From assembly GCA_025464025.1 (NCBI GenBank), contig JAODBP010000160.1:19354-83353 (forward strand): a stretch of DNA of 64,000 bases, given 5' to 3'. Numbering within the stretch: position 1 is the first letter of the stretch; each line of letters opens with the position of its first letter. Below, one piece after another: positions 29,540 through 40,085 of this stretch. A program made the position numbers and the translations under genes. A model generated the notes under the pieces. It saw only the letters and a program-made list of their open reading frames with translations. It did not search any database and was not told where the DNA came from. The DNA is from Actinomycetes bacterium (GTDB taxonomy: Bacteria; Actinomycetota; Acidimicrobiia; Acidimicrobiales; CADCSY01).

Positions 29540-32500
29540 ATGACGGTGCGCTTCGTCACTGCGGCCAGCCTCTTCGACGGGCACGACGCGTCGATCAACA
29601 TCATGCGGCGGCTGCTCCAGCGCCACGGGGTGGAGGTCGTGCACCTGGGCCACAACCGGTCGGTCGACGAGGTCGTCGCCGCCGTGGTGCAGGAGGACCC
29701 GCACGGCGTGGCGATCAGCTCCTACCAGGGCGGCCACGTCGAGTACTTCACGTACCTCGTCGACCGCCTGCGCGAGGAGGGCTACGGCCACGTCCAGGTG
29801 TACGGCGGGGGCGGCGGTGTCATCGTCCAGTCCGAGATCGAGGCCCTGCACGCCCACGGGGTGACGCGCATCTTCAGCCCCGACGACGGCCAGCGCATGG
29901 GCCTCGACGGGATGATCGCCTCGATGGTCGAGGGTGCGGGAACCGTGGAGCGTCCGCCGATCGACGGGCTCGACCGATCGTCGCCCCGGTGGCTGGCCCG
30001 CACGATCACCACGCTCGAGGAGGGTGGATCGACGGACCTCCCCGCGCTCGAGCACCCGGTGCTCGGCATCACGGGCACGGGTGGCTCGGGGAAGTCGTCC
30101 CTCACCGACGAGCTGCTCAACCGGTTGCGCCGCGACCAGGAGGACAAGCTCCGCATCGCCGTCCTCGCCGTCGACCCGACCCGGCGCAAGGGTGGCGGCG
30201 CCCTTCTGGGCGACCGCATCCGCATGAACAACATCGGCGGCGGCAGCGTGTTCTTCCGGTCGCTGGCCACCCGCACCGCCGGGAGCGAGGTGCCGGAGGC
30301 GCTGGCCGGTGCGATCGCCGCGTGCAAGGCCTGGGGCGCCGACGTCGTCATCGTCGAGACGCCGGGCATCGGCCAGGGCGACGCCGCCATCGTGCCGTTC
30401 GTCGACCACTCGCTGTACGTGATGACGCCCGAGTTCGGCGCCGCCTCGCAGCTCGAGAAGATCGACATGCTCGACTTCGCCGACGCCGTGGCCATCAACA
30501 AGTTCGACCGCCGGGCGGCGGCCGACGCGCTCCGCGACGTGCGCCGCCAGCTCGACCGCGAGCGGCCCGAGGTGCCGGTCTTCGGCACCATCGCCTCCCG
30601 GTTCAACGACGACGGGGTGACCGCCCTCTACCAGCACCTCCGCGAGCTGCTCGGGCTGCGGCCCGGCGTGCTCGAGCCGGTCGAGACCCGCACGTCGACG
30701 GGGTCGACGGTGATCGTGCCGCCGGCCCGCGAGCGCTACCTGGCCGAGGTGGCCGAGGCGGTGCGGGGCTACCACGCCGAGACCGCCGAGCGGGTCGCCG
30801 CCGCTCGGCGCCGCCAGCACCTGGGCACGGCGAAGGAGCTGCTCACCGACACGGCCGAGGTCGAGGGCCTGCTCGCCGACCTGGCCCCCGATCCGCTGCT
30901 GGAGGCGTGGCCGGCCATCGCGGAGGAGGCCCGCCAGCACACCCGCACCTCGCAGTCGGGCACCGACGTGCCGCGGGTCGCCGTGCCCCGCTTCGGCGAC
31001 GACGGCGAGCTGCTGCGGTTCCTGCGGGCCGAGCACCTGCCGGGTCGGTTCCCGTTCACGGCCGGCGTGTTCCCGCTCAAGCGGGAGGGTGAGGACCCGG
31101 CCCGCATGTTCGCCGGCGAGGGCGGCCCGGCGCGGACCAACCGCCGCTTCCACCTGCTGGCCGAGGGCCAACCCGCCACCCGGCTGTCGACGGCGTTCGA
31201 CTCGGTGACGCTCTACGGCTTCGACCCCGACGAGCGACCCGACATCTACGGCAAGGTCGGCAACTCCGGCGTCTCGATCGCCACCCTCGACGACATGGAG
31301 GTGCTGTTCGACGGCTTCGACCTGTGCGACCCCATGACCTCGGTCTCGATGACGATCAACGGCCCGGCCCCGACGATCCTCGCCATGTACCTGAACGCGG
31401 CGATCGACCAGCACCCCGAGCTCGAGCCGGCCGAGGTGCTGCGCCGGGTCCGGGGCACGGTGCAGGCCGACATCCTCAAGGAGGACCAGGGCCAGAACAC
31501 CTGCATCTTCTCCACCGAGTTCTCGCTGCGCTGCATGGGCGACATCCAGGAGTGGTTCGTCGCCAACCAGGTGCGGAACTTCTACAGCGTCTCGATCTCC
31601 GGCTACCACATGGCCGAAGCCGGCGCGAACCCCATCAGCCAGCTCGCCTTCACGCTGGCCAACGGCCTCACCTACGTCGAGTCGTACCTGGCCCGGGGCA
31701 TGGCCGTCGACGACTTCGCACCCAACCTCAGCTTCTTCTTCTCCAACGGGATGGACCCCGAGTACACCGTGCTCGGTCGCGTCGCCCGCCGCATCTGGGC
31801 CGTGGCCCTGCGCGACCGCTACGGCGCCAACGAGCGGAGCCAGAAGCTGAAGTACCACGTGCAGACGTCGGGTCGGTCGCTGCACGCCCAGGAGATGTCG
31901 TTCAACGACATCCGCACCACGCTCCAGGCCCTGTGCGCCATCTACGACAACGCCAACTCGCTGCACACCAACGCCTACGACGAGGCTGTCACCACGCCCA
32001 CCGCCGAGTCGGTGCGCCGGGCCCTCGCCATCCAGCTCGTGATCAACCGCGAGTGGGGCCTGGCCATGAACGAGAACCCGCTCCAGGGGAGCTTCGTGGT
32101 CGAGGAGCTCACCGACCTCGTCGAGGAGGCCGTGCTCACCGAGCTGGAGGCGATCAGCTCGCGGGGCGGCGTGCTCGGGGCCATGGAGACCGGCTACCAG
32201 CGGGGTCGGATCCAGGACGAGTCGATGCAGTACGAGCATGGCAAGCACGACGGCTCGATCCCGATCGTGGGGGTCAACACCTTCCGGAACCCGAGCGGTG
32301 ACGCCACACCCCAGGTGCTCGAGCTGGCCCGCTCCGACGACGCCGAGAAGCAGGACCAGCTCCGCCGCCTCCGCGACTTCCAGGCCCGCCACGCCGGCGA
32401 GCGGCCGGCCGCCATCGAGCGGCTCCAGCAGACCGCGCTCGACGGGGGCAACGTCTTCGCCGTCCTCATGGACGCCGTGCGCTCGTGCTCGCTGGGCCAG

Positions 32501-32551
32501 ATCACCGACGCCCTCTTCGAGGTCGGCGGCCGCTACCGGAGGAACGTCTAG
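29540..32551 (+). CDS. icmF: fused isobutyryl-CoA mutase (IcmF-type), B12-dependent
   Basis: The product is 1003 aa. The three domains of IcmF are present in order. The N-terminal cobalamin-binding domain has Asp13-Gly-His15-Asp-Ala-Ser, where His15 is the lower axial ligand. A MeaB-like G-protein chaperone domain starts near 170, with P-loop Gly-Thr-Gly-Gly-Ser-Gly-Lys-Ser. The C-terminal TIM-barrel mutase spans about 480-1003. The enzyme interconverts isobutyryl-CoA and n-butyryl-CoA by adenosyl radical chemistry, and relatives accept isovaleryl- or pivalyl-CoA. Length is slightly under the usual 1060-1090. Expression is probably repressed by the adjacent MarR protein. Confidence 0.93.
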   Translation: MTVRFVTAASLFDGHDASINIMRRLLQRHGVEVVHLGHNRSVDEVVAAVVQEDPHGVAISSYQGGHVEYFTYLVDRLREEGYGHVQVYGGGGGVIVQSEIEALHAHGVTRIFSPDDGQRMGLDGMIASMVEGAGTVERPPIDGLDRSSPRWLARTITTLEEGGSTDLPALEHPVLGITGTGGSGKSSLTDELLNRLRRDQEDKLRIAVLAVDPTRRKGGGALLGDRIRMNNIGGGSVFFRSLATRTAGSEVPEALAGAIAACKAWGADVVIVETPGIGQGDAAIVPFVDHSLYVMTPEFGAASQLEKIDMLDFADAVAINKFDRRAAADALRDVRRQLDRERPEVPVFGTIASRFNDDGVTALYQHLRELLGLRPGVLEPVETRTSTGSTVIVPPARERYLAEVAEAVRGYHAETAERVAAARRRQHLGTAKELLTDTAEVEGLLADLAPDPLLEAWPAIAEEARQHTRTSQSGTDVPRVAVPRFGDDGELLRFLRAEHLPGRFPFTAGVFPLKREGEDPARMFAGEGGPARTNRRFHLLAEGQPATRLSTAFDSVTLYGFDPDERPDIYGKVGNSGVSIATLDDMEVLFDGFDLCDPMTSVSMTINGPAPTILAMYLNAAIDQHPELEPAEVLRRVRGTVQADILKEDQGQNTCIFSTEFSLRCMGDIQEWFVANQVRNFYSVSISGYHMAEAGANPISQLAFTLANGLTYVESYLARGMAVDDFAPNLSFFFSNGMDPEYTVLGRVARRIWAVALRDRYGANERSQKLKYHVQTSGRSLHAQEMSFNDIRTTLQALCAIYDNANSLHTNAYDEAVTTPTAESVRRALAIQLVINREWGLAMNENPLQGSFVVEELTDLVEEAVLTELEAISSRGGVLGAMETGYQRGRIQDESMQYEHGKHDGSIPIVGVNTFRNPSGDATPQVLELARSDDAEKQDQLRRLRDFQARHAGERPAAIERLQQTALDGGNVFAVLMDAVRSCSLGQITDALFEVGGRYRRNV

Positions 32552-32580
32552 ATCGCCTGCGGTCGGGGGACGAACCCAGC

Positions 32581-33420
32581 ATGACCCGTCTGCCCGACCA
32601 GCTGACCGCGACCATCGAGGGGTTGGCCCCGCTCGACCGGGTCGGCGAACCGGTCGCCGTCGCGGTCCGGGCTGCCGTGCCACATGGCGGCACGAAGGAC
32701 CTGCTGAGCGGGACGTGGCTGGGCCACCCGTTGCATCCGGTCCTCACCAGCGTGCCGATCGGGGCGTGGGTCACGGCCGGCATCCTCGACCTGGTGGGCA
32801 GCCCGGCTGCCGACGGCGCCATCGCCGTCGGCCTCGCGGCCGTGCCGGCGACCGCCGCCGCCGGCCTGGCCGACTGGTCCGACCTGCAGGGCGAGACCCA
32901 GCGGGTCGGTGTCGTGCACGGGGCGGCGAACGTCACCGCCTCGCTGCTCTACCTCCTGTCGCTCCGCGCCCGCCGGCGCGGTCACCGGGGGCGCGGCCGG
33001 GCGCTGGGGTTCCTCGGCCTCGCCGCCGTCGGGGCCGGCGGCTTCCTCGGTGGCCACCTGACCTTCCGCCGGGGCGTCGGCGTCGACCACACGTTCGACC
33101 GGTCGGGCCCCGACGACTGGACCGACGTGGCCGGGAGCGACGAGCTGGCCGACGGGTCGTCGTTCGTGGCCCGGGCCGGCGACGACGACGTCCTCCTGGT
33201 CCGCCGGGGTGCGCACGTCGACGCCATCTCCGATCGGTGCACCCACCTGTCGGGGCCGCTGCACGATGGACGGGTCGAGGACGGGTGCGTCACCTGCCCC
33301 TGGCACCAGAGCACCTTCCGGCTCGACGACGGCTCGGTCGTCCACGGCCCGGCGACGGCGCCGCAGCCGCGGTACGAGGTGCGCGAGGCCGATGGTCGGC
33401 TGCTCGTGCGCCGAGCCTGA
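32581..33420 (+). CDS. DUF2231 membrane domain fused to Rieske [2Fe-2S] domain
   Basis: The product is 279 aa from ATG, with GGGGGA about 10 nt upstream. Residues about 45-170 form the DUF2231 membrane region, beginning with Gly-His-Pro-Leu-His-Pro and containing roughly four helices. The C-terminal Rieske domain (about 180-279) has Cys-Thr-His-Leu and Cys-Pro-Trp-His-Gln, the Cys-x-His and Cys-x2-His ligands of a [2Fe-2S] cluster. It probably passes electrons at the membrane. The partner is unknown; it follows icmF by 29 nt and could share its transcript. Confidence 0.9.
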   Translation: MTRLPDQLTATIEGLAPLDRVGEPVAVAVRAAVPHGGTKDLLSGTWLGHPLHPVLTSVPIGAWVTAGILDLVGSPAADGAIAVGLAAVPATAAAGLADWSDLQGETQRVGVVHGAANVTASLLYLLSLRARRRGHRGRGRALGFLGLAAVGAGGFLGGHLTFRRGVGVDHTFDRSGPDDWTDVAGSDELADGSSFVARAGDDDVLLVRRGAHVDAISDRCTHLSGPLHDGRVEDGCVTCPWHQSTFRLDDGSVVHGPATAPQPRYEVREADGRLLVRRA

Positions 33421-33437
33421 GTGCCGCCGCGGAACGT

Positions 33438-35651
33438 CTACGCGCAGGAGCGGAGCCGGTCGGCGAGCGGTCCGGGCCGGGCGAAGAGGTAGCCCTGGGC
33501 GGCACCGCAGCCGAGCTGGCGAAGCAGCTCGAGCTGCTCGGTGGTCTCGACGCCCTCCGCTACGACGTCGAGGTGCAGGGCCTCGGCGAGGGTCACGATG
33601 GTCGCGGCGATGGCGTAGCCGTCGACGCTGGTGAGCCGCTCGACGAAGCACCGGTCGATCTTGAGGATGTCGATCGGCAGCGAGGCGACCTGGCCGAGGG
33701 AGGAGAACCCGGTCCCGAAGTCGTCGATCGCGATCTGCACGCCGCGGCGCCGAAGGTTGGCCAGGAGGTCGGTGACCACGACGGGGTCCTCGACGAGCGC
33801 CGACTCGGTGATCTCGAGCGTGAGCCGGCCCGGCGCCAGCCCACACCGCAGGGCCTCGTCCACCACGCAGGCGAACGACGCGGAGAGCTGGCGGGCCGAA
33901 ACGTTCACGGCCACGCCGACGTGGGTCGGCAGCAGGAGCGCGTCCCGGCACGCGGTTCGGAGCACGGAGCGGCCGATGTCGACGATCGCCCCGGTCGCCT
34001 CGGCGAGCGGCACCCACTCGAGCGGAGCGATGAGCTCGCCGTCACGGCGCCAGCGGGCCAGTGCCTCCACGCCCACGAGGTCGAGGGTGTGCAGGTCGAT
34101 GACCGGTTGGTAGTGGACCTCGATCTCTCCGAGCTCGGCGGCCCGCCCGAGGGCCCGCTCCGTCTCGAGGCGGTGGAGGAGCTGCTCCCGGACGGCCGGG
34201 CTGAACACGGCCACCGAACCGGCGGCCCGGTCCTTGGCGCAGTACATGGCGGTGTCGGCGTCCCGGAGGAGCGAATCCGCCGTGTCGCCGTCACCGGCCA
34301 CCACGACGCCGGCGCAGGCCGTCATGGTGATCGACGTGCCGGCACACGCGAGGGGCCGGTTGAGCGCGACCTGAAGTGCACGAGCGACCTCGGTCGCGCC
34401 CTGCTCGTCGGTCGATCCGCAAACGACGACGAACTCGTCACCTCCGAACCGGCACACGGTGCCGGAACCTCCGGCGGCGGCGACGAGCCGATCGGCCATC
34501 TCCACCAGGACCAGGTCGCCGACGGCGTGGCCGAGCGCGTCGTTCAGGTCCTTGAAGCCGTCGAGGTCGAGGAAGACGACGGCCGTGCCGGCGTCGAGCT
34601 CGAGCGCTTCCTCGAGGCGGGCGCGGAGGAGCGCCCGGTTCGGCAGGCCGGTGAGCTCGTCGTGGAGGGCTCGTCGCTCGGCGTCGCGCTCGGCGGAGGC
34701 CCGATCGACCCACGCGCCCAGGAGCTGGGCGATCGTCTCCACGAACGGCCGATCATGCCCATGTTCTGGTCCACCGACCACCACCTGCCCGATGCGCCCG
34801 CGGTGCCCGACGACGGGGTGCGCCCAGCCGGGTCCGACGTGGTCGGCGTCGCCGTCGAGCGCGACGACGCAAGAGGTGGCCAGCACCGACTCGACGGTCT
34901 CGACGACGTGGGCGAGGAGGTGCTCGACCTCGCGCTCACCCAGCGCCAGCTCGCCGAGGCGGGCGATGGCCGCCTGCTCCCGGTGGAAGCGCAACTGGCG
35001 GTCGATCTCCGCGGTCCGTCGATGGACCAGCACCAGTTGCAGGACGACGAGCTGCGGGATCGTCCAGCAGCCGGTGAGGAGCTCGGCCACCACCGGGTCA
35101 CCGACGACGAGCGTCGCCGTGGCGGTCACCAGGCCGAGGCCGGTGCCGGCGAGGAGCGCGGTTCGTTCGAACGGCTGGGCCACCCGGCTGGCGAGGAGCG
35201 TGGCCTGGGTGAGCAGGAGCAGGAGCGCGGGGACCGCCGTCACGCCGACCAGGGGCCCGTAGCGCGGGAGGCCATCGACGACCTGGTGGGCGTAGACCAG
35301 GTCGGTGGTGACCCAGAGGGCGATGCGGCCGACCACCAGCACCAGGAACAGCGGCCCGACCACTCGCGGGAGCCGTTGACCGGTGAACGCGCTGATGGAG
35401 CCGAGCATGCAGACGAGCACGACCGACAACGCGACCGTGCGGACGAGCAGCGCGGCCTCCGTCGGATGGCGGAGGACGACGACGTTCCCGATGAGCACGA
35501 CTGCCATCGCCGCGGAGGACACGCCGAACCAGGCCGGCCAGGCGTCGTGACGCCGGCGGAACCAGCTGCCGAGACGGGTGAAGGCGAGGTGCACCCCGAC
35601 GCCGGCGGCGACGAGCTGCAGGTCGAGCGCGGCGGCGGGGACGCGGATCAC
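33438..35651 (-). CDS. membrane GGDEF-EAL protein (cyclic-di-GMP turnover)
   Basis: The product is 737 aa. About seven membrane helices fill residues 1-225. A GGDEF domain (about 310-475, Arg-Phe-Gly-Gly-Asp-Glu-Phe) and an EAL domain (about 485-735) follow. EAL metal and catalytic motifs are intact: Glu-Ala-Leu, Asn-Val-Ser, Ile-Thr-Glu-Ser, Ile-Asp-Asp-Phe-Gly-Thr-Gly, Leu-Lys-Ile-Asp, Glu-Gly-Val-Glu. The RxxD inhibitory site expected five residues before GGDEF is missing, so synthesis would not be product-inhibited there. It may both make and degrade cyclic-di-GMP. It is convergent with the Rieske gene and divergent from the LuxR-type regulator. Confidence 0.93.
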   Translation of the reverse strand: MIRVPAAALDLQLVAAGVGVHLAFTRLGSWFRRRHDAWPAWFGVSSAAMAVVLIGNVVVLRHPTEAALLVRTVALSVVLVCMLGSISAFTGQRLPRVVGPLFLVLVVGRIALWVTTDLVYAHQVVDGLPRYGPLVGVTAVPALLLLLTQATLLASRVAQPFERTALLAGTGLGLVTATATLVVGDPVVAELLTGCWTIPQLVVLQLVLVHRRTAEIDRQLRFHREQAAIARLGELALGEREVEHLLAHVVETVESVLATSCVVALDGDADHVGPGWAHPVVGHRGRIGQVVVGGPEHGHDRPFVETIAQLLGAWVDRASAERDAERRALHDELTGLPNRALLRARLEEALELDAGTAVVFLDLDGFKDLNDALGHAVGDLVLVEMADRLVAAAGGSGTVCRFGGDEFVVVCGSTDEQGATEVARALQVALNRPLACAGTSITMTACAGVVVAGDGDTADSLLRDADTAMYCAKDRAAGSVAVFSPAVREQLLHRLETERALGRAAELGEIEVHYQPVIDLHTLDLVGVEALARWRRDGELIAPLEWVPLAEATGAIVDIGRSVLRTACRDALLLPTHVGVAVNVSARQLSASFACVVDEALRCGLAPGRLTLEITESALVEDPVVVTDLLANLRRRGVQIAIDDFGTGFSSLGQVASLPIDILKIDRCFVERLTSVDGYAIAATIVTLAEALHLDVVAEGVETTEQLELLRQLGCGAAQGYLFARPGPLADRLRSCA

Positions 35652-35819
35652 GACGCCTGGTCGGTCGCCGTCGGCCCGGCTGGAGGTCCGATGCCGGACT
35701 CGGGCGGTTCGGCCACTCGATCGGGATGGTTCGTCACGTCGGGCAGAAGGGCGGACCGTCGCCTCCGTCGGGAGGGACCGTCTCTCGTCCGGCGATGCGG
35801 CGTAGGTGAAGGTGCAGCC

Positions 35820-36464
35820 ATGCGCCCGCTCGCCTCCACCGCATCACGCGCCGTCGTCGTCGATGACCTCGACCTGGTCTGCGGAGGGCTCACCCTCCTG
35901 CTCCGCCAGGCCGGCGCGTCCACGGTCGACGCGCTCCCGTCGGCGACGGCGGCTCGGTCCATCGACGTCGACCGGTGCGACATCGTGCTGATCGGCCCCC
36001 ACCTGGCTGGGCCCGCCAGCCAGCTCGTGGCCGGGCTCCGCACCCGGGGCTTCGCCGGTGTCGCCATCCACTTGGCGTCCGTGGTGGCGCGTCCTGAGTT
36101 CGTCGACCTGCTCCGGAGCGGCGTCGATGCGATCGTCCCGTTCACCATCGATCACGCCGAGCTGACCGAGGTGCTCCGCCGCACGCTGGCGGGCGAGCGG
36201 GTCTTCGACGGGGTCTCCCTCGAGGCGGTGCGTCCGGCGTTGGCGGTCGACCGGCACGCGTCCGACATGTCCCCCCGGGAGCGTCAGGTCCTCGCCCTGC
36301 TCGCCACGAGGCGCACGATGGCCGAGATCGCCGCCGAGCTGTACGTCAGCGTCGGCACGATCAAGTGCCACGCCTCGAACGTCTACGCCAAGCTCGGCGT
36401 CCGGTCCCGGGCCGAGGCCGTCGACCGGGCCTTTGCCCGCCGCGTCCTCGAGGTGGTCGTCTAG
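35820..36464 (+). CDS. LuxR-type response regulator with degenerate receiver domain
   Basis: The product is 214 aa. The N-terminal receiver keeps the acidic pair (Asp15-Asp16). At the phosphorylation position the usual Leu-Leu-Asp reads Leu-Ile-Gly-Pro (Gly59), and the conserved Lys region has Phe. It is therefore a pseudo-receiver that cannot be phosphorylated in the standard way. The C-terminal LuxR helix-turn-helix (about 148-205) is intact: Ser-Pro-Arg-Glu-Arg-Gln-Val-Leu-Ala-Leu-Leu and Val-Gly-Thr-Ile-Lys-Cys-His-Ala-Ser-Asn-Val. It may act as a ligand-gated or constitutive regulator, next to a second LuxR-type gene. Confidence 0.88.
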   Translation: MRPLASTASRAVVVDDLDLVCGGLTLLLRQAGASTVDALPSATAARSIDVDRCDIVLIGPHLAGPASQLVAGLRTRGFAGVAIHLASVVARPEFVDLLRSGVDAIVPFTIDHAELTEVLRRTLAGERVFDGVSLEAVRPALAVDRHASDMSPRERQVLALLATRRTMAEIAAELYVSVGTIKCHASNVYAKLGVRSRAEAVDRAFARRVLEVVV

Positions 36465-36479
36465 CCTCCGCTCGACCCG

Positions 36480-37565
36480 TTGGGTCCCGAAGGGCGCAGA
36501 AGGGGTCGGGGGACGGCAGCAACGACGTTGGACCGGGTCGGCGAGGAGCTCTGCGCCGTCGTTCGGCGGATCCGTGATGCTTCCTGCGTCCTCGTCTCGC
36601 TCCCGAGTGGTCGAGTGACCGCGGTGAGCGCGTCCGTGGCGCCGTTGCTGGGTGTCGACGCCAGCGACGTGCTCGACCGACCGGTCTCCAAGCTGCTCCG
36701 CGGGCTCTGGCGCAGCGAGCCCATGCGGCTCCTGATCGGCGAGGTCCAGACCGGCTTCGCCAGCACGACCACCCTCCGGGTGGCCAACGGCAAGCTCGTC
36801 GACTGCGCGGTGGCCGTTCGGCACCTCCGCACGCCGTTCCACCGCTGGGTGTTCATCATGCTCGACGCCGACGGCCTGACCTCGGCCGGCGGCGCGCTCC
36901 TGCGCCACGTCGACGACGCCGACATCGTGATCGGGGTCGGCAACGGCAACGGCGGCATCGACGACGTGAGCGCCAACGTCGCCCGGCTCCTCGGGTACGA
37001 CGCCGCCACCTTCTCCAGCCGCACGGTCGCCGGGGTCATCCACGCCGACGACTACCCGAACTTCTTGGCCGCGGCGTCGAACGCAGTGACGCTCGGCCAC
37101 ACCACCTCGCTCCGCCTCCGGCTCCGCCACGCCGACGGCCGGTGGGTCCCGCTCCGGCTGTTCCTGGCGCTGATGGGCGCGGAGGGGACGGCTCGTCTCA
37201 CCTTCGTGCTCGTGCCCGACCTCCCGTCGGACGACGACGGGTCCGACCCGGCGGACGGGCTGCGCCTCGAAGAGGTCGAGCAGCGCCTTCGCCGGATCGC
37301 CCTGGAGATCGCCGCCCTCGGGCTCGCCGAGGGGCTGACGCCGGGGATGGCGTCCGAGGTGGCCCAGGCGCTCGGCCAGCTCTCCCCGAAGCGGCAGGAG
37401 ATCGTTGCCCGCCTGCAGTCCGGTGAGCGGGTCCCGACGATCTCGGAGCAGATGTTCCTCAGCCAGAGCACCATCCGGAACCACCTGTCCGCCACGTTCC
37501 GCCACTTCGGGGTGACGTCGCAGGAGGAGCTGGTCCGCCTGCTCCGGGGTGGTCCGAGACCGTGA
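36480..37565 (+). CDS. PAS-domain protein with C-terminal LuxR-like HTH
   Basis: The product is 361 aa from the TTG at 36480 or 345 aa from the TTG at 36528; neither has a strong Shine-Dalgarno. Two PAS-like regions are seen, about 25-125 and 145-260, the second with Leu-Leu-Gly-Tyr-Asp and Val-Ile-His-Ala-Asp-Asp. A linker helix leads to an HTH with Leu-Ser-Pro-Lys-Arg-Gln-Glu-Ile-Val-Ala-Arg-Leu and Ser-Gln-Ser-Thr-Ile-Arg-Asn-His-Leu. The insert Gln-Ser-Gly-Glu-Arg-Val-Pro-Thr-Ile is typical of HTH domains following PAS in actinobacteria. It probably senses a small ligand or redox state and acts on signalling genes nearby. Confidence 0.82.
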   Translation: MGPEGRRRGRGTAATTLDRVGEELCAVVRRIRDASCVLVSLPSGRVTAVSASVAPLLGVDASDVLDRPVSKLLRGLWRSEPMRLLIGEVQTGFASTTTLRVANGKLVDCAVAVRHLRTPFHRWVFIMLDADGLTSAGGALLRHVDDADIVIGVGNGNGGIDDVSANVARLLGYDAATFSSRTVAGVIHADDYPNFLAAASNAVTLGHTTSLRLRLRHADGRWVPLRLFLALMGAEGTARLTFVLVPDLPSDDDGSDPADGLRLEEVEQRLRRIALEIAALGLAEGLTPGMASEVAQALGQLSPKRQEIVARLQSGERVPTISEQMFLSQSTIRNHLSATFRHFGVTSQEELVRLLRGGPRP

Positions 37566-37581
37566 GCTGAGGGTCGCCCGT

Positions 37582-37610
37582 CGCGGCCCGCCGCCCAGTG
37601 GCGGGCCGCG
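37582..37610. terminator. hairpin terminator between convergent genes
   Basis: CGCGGCCCGCC and GGCGGGCCGCG form a perfect 11-bp stem with a 7-nt loop. It lies midway between the PAS-LuxR stop and the chemoreceptor stop. Confidence 0.8.
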
Positions 37611-37622
37611 TCCGGGTGATCG

Positions 37623-39215
37623 TTACGCCGCGACGACGAACTGCGAGACGAGGCGCCGCAGCTCGTCGGCCATGCGGGCGAGGTCGCCGGCGGCGGTGAG
37701 GGTGTTGGCGGCACCGCTGGAGGTGTCCTCGGCGGCCTGGGCCACGTTGGTCACGTTGCGGGCGATCTCGGTGGCGCCGGTCGCCGCCTCGCTCACCGAG
37801 CGGCCGATCTCGTTGGTGGTGGCCGACTGCTCCTCGACCGCCGAGGCGATGGTCGCCTGGATCTCGTTGATCCGACCGATGACGTCGGTGATCTCGCCGA
37901 TGGCGTCGGCGGCGGCCTGGGCGTCGCCCTGGATGGCGGTGACGCGGGACGCGATGTTCTCGGTGGCCTCGGCGGTCTGCTTGGCCAGCTCCTTGACCTC
38001 GTTGGCGACGACGGCGAAGCCCGTGCCGGCCTCGCCGGCGCGGGCGGCCTCGATGGTGGCGTTGAGGGCGAGGAGGTTGGTCTGTTCGGCGATCGAGGTG
38101 ATGACCTTGATGACCTCGCCGATCTCGGCCGACGACGCGCCCAGCTTGTCGACGGTGTCGGACGTGACCCGGGCCGCGGCGACGGCCTCGCCGGCCACCC
38201 GTGCCGCCTCGGTCGCCGACCCGGCGATCTCGTTGATCGACGCCCCCATCTCCTCGGCACCGGCCGCGACGGTCCCGACGTTGGCCGACACCTGCTCGGC
38301 GGCGGCCGCCGCCGTGGTCGACTGCGCCGACGTCTCCTCGGCCGACGCGCCGAGCTGCTGCGACACGGCCGACAGCTCCTCGGACGAGCTGGCCAGCGTC
38401 GTGGCGTTGTCGCCGATGGCCCGGATCACGGTCGCGGTTCGCTCGAGCATCCGGTCGAGGGCGGCCCCCGCCTGCCCGACCTCGTCCTTGGTCGCCAGGC
38501 CGAGGCGGATCGTCAGGTCACCGTCGGCGGCGCGGCGCAGGACGTCGACGGTGCGGCGCAGCGGCGTGGCGATCAGCTTGGCGAGGAGGAGCCCGAGCGC
38601 CATGGCCACCAGCAGGGCGAATGCCAGCAGGGCGACGGTGGTGGCGCGCGCCCTGCCGTACCGGGCGGTGGCGTCCCGCTCGGTCCGGCTTGCGGCGGCC
38701 TGCTCGATGGCGTCGAGGGACTTCACGGCGGCGCTGAGGGCGTCGAAGTGGGGCTGGGCCTCGGCGATGGCGGTCGTGAGGGCGCCGAGGTCCTTGGCCT
38801 TGGCGGCCGCCTCGGCCTGGTCGAGGGTGTCGAGGTACGAGGCCCAGCCGTCTTCGAACGTGGCGAGGTCCTTCTCCCGACCGGTGAGGTCGCTCGTCTT
38901 GTACTCGGCGACGGCCTTGGCGACCTCGTCCTTCGACTCGGTGAGCTTCTCGGCGGCGGTCGCCTCGGCATCGGCCGAGTTCGAGACGTATTCGGTGAGG
39001 AGGTAGACCCGGGCCCGGTAGATGTGCTTCTGCACCCGGCCGAGCGCGCTGATCGGCAGGACGTTCTCCCGGTACATCTGGGACGACGCCTGGTTGATCT
39101 CGCCCATGTCGCGGACGGCGGTGATCCCCAGGGCGCCCGTCAGGGCGACCACCACGAGGAAGCCGGCGAGGATCTTCGTCCTCACGCTCTTCACGTTGCC
39201 CAGCAGCTTGCCCAC
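37623..39215 (-). CDS. methyl-accepting chemotaxis protein
   Basis: The product is 530 aa from a GTG preceded by GGAGG. TM1 (about 14-34), a four-helix-bundle extracellular sensor (4HB type), TM2 (about 187-208), a HAMP domain and a long cytoplasmic signalling hairpin are recognisable. The hairpin tip has [16 protein letters not shown], the universal CheA/CheW contact region. No che genes are in the window. Acidimicrobial relatives that encode such receptors are not all motile, so the output pathway is open. Confidence 0.94.
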   Translation of the reverse strand: MGKLLGNVKSVRTKILAGFLVVVALTGALGITAVRDMGEINQASSQMYRENVLPISALGRVQKHIYRARVYLLTEYVSNSADAEATAAEKLTESKDEVAKAVAEYKTSDLTGREKDLATFEDGWASYLDTLDQAEAAAKAKDLGALTTAIAEAQPHFDALSAAVKSLDAIEQAAASRTERDATARYGRARATTVALLAFALLVAMALGLLLAKLIATPLRRTVDVLRRAADGDLTIRLGLATKDEVGQAGAALDRMLERTATVIRAIGDNATTLASSSEELSAVSQQLGASAEETSAQSTTAAAAAEQVSANVGTVAAGAEEMGASINEIAGSATEAARVAGEAVAAARVTSDTVDKLGASSAEIGEVIKVITSIAEQTNLLALNATIEAARAGEAGTGFAVVANEVKELAKQTAEATENIASRVTAIQGDAQAAADAIGEITDVIGRINEIQATIASAVEEQSATTNEIGRSVSEAATGATEIARNVTNVAQAAEDTSSGAANTLTAAGDLARMADELRRLVSQFVVAA

Positions 39216-39345
39216 GGTTCCTCCACAGGTCCACGCCGTCCGATGTCAGCGGCTGGTCGGTCGTGGACGCGGGTGGGTGAGGTCGGTCCGGTCAGAGGGA
39301 CGGGCTGTCACTCGCGAGGGGCGGGACCGTCACGTCCGATCGTCG

Positions 39346-39362
39346 GGTCAGGTCAAGTCAGG

Positions 39363-39370
<8 letters not shown>
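39346..39370. repeat. short GGTCA pentanucleotide repeat
   Basis: GGTCA-GGTCA-AGTCA-GGTCA-GGTCG, five units with two substitutions. The run extends into the 3' end of the livF gene and includes its stop codon. Confidence 0.7.
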
Positions 39371-40081
<711 letters not shown>

Positions 40082-40085
<4 letters not shown>

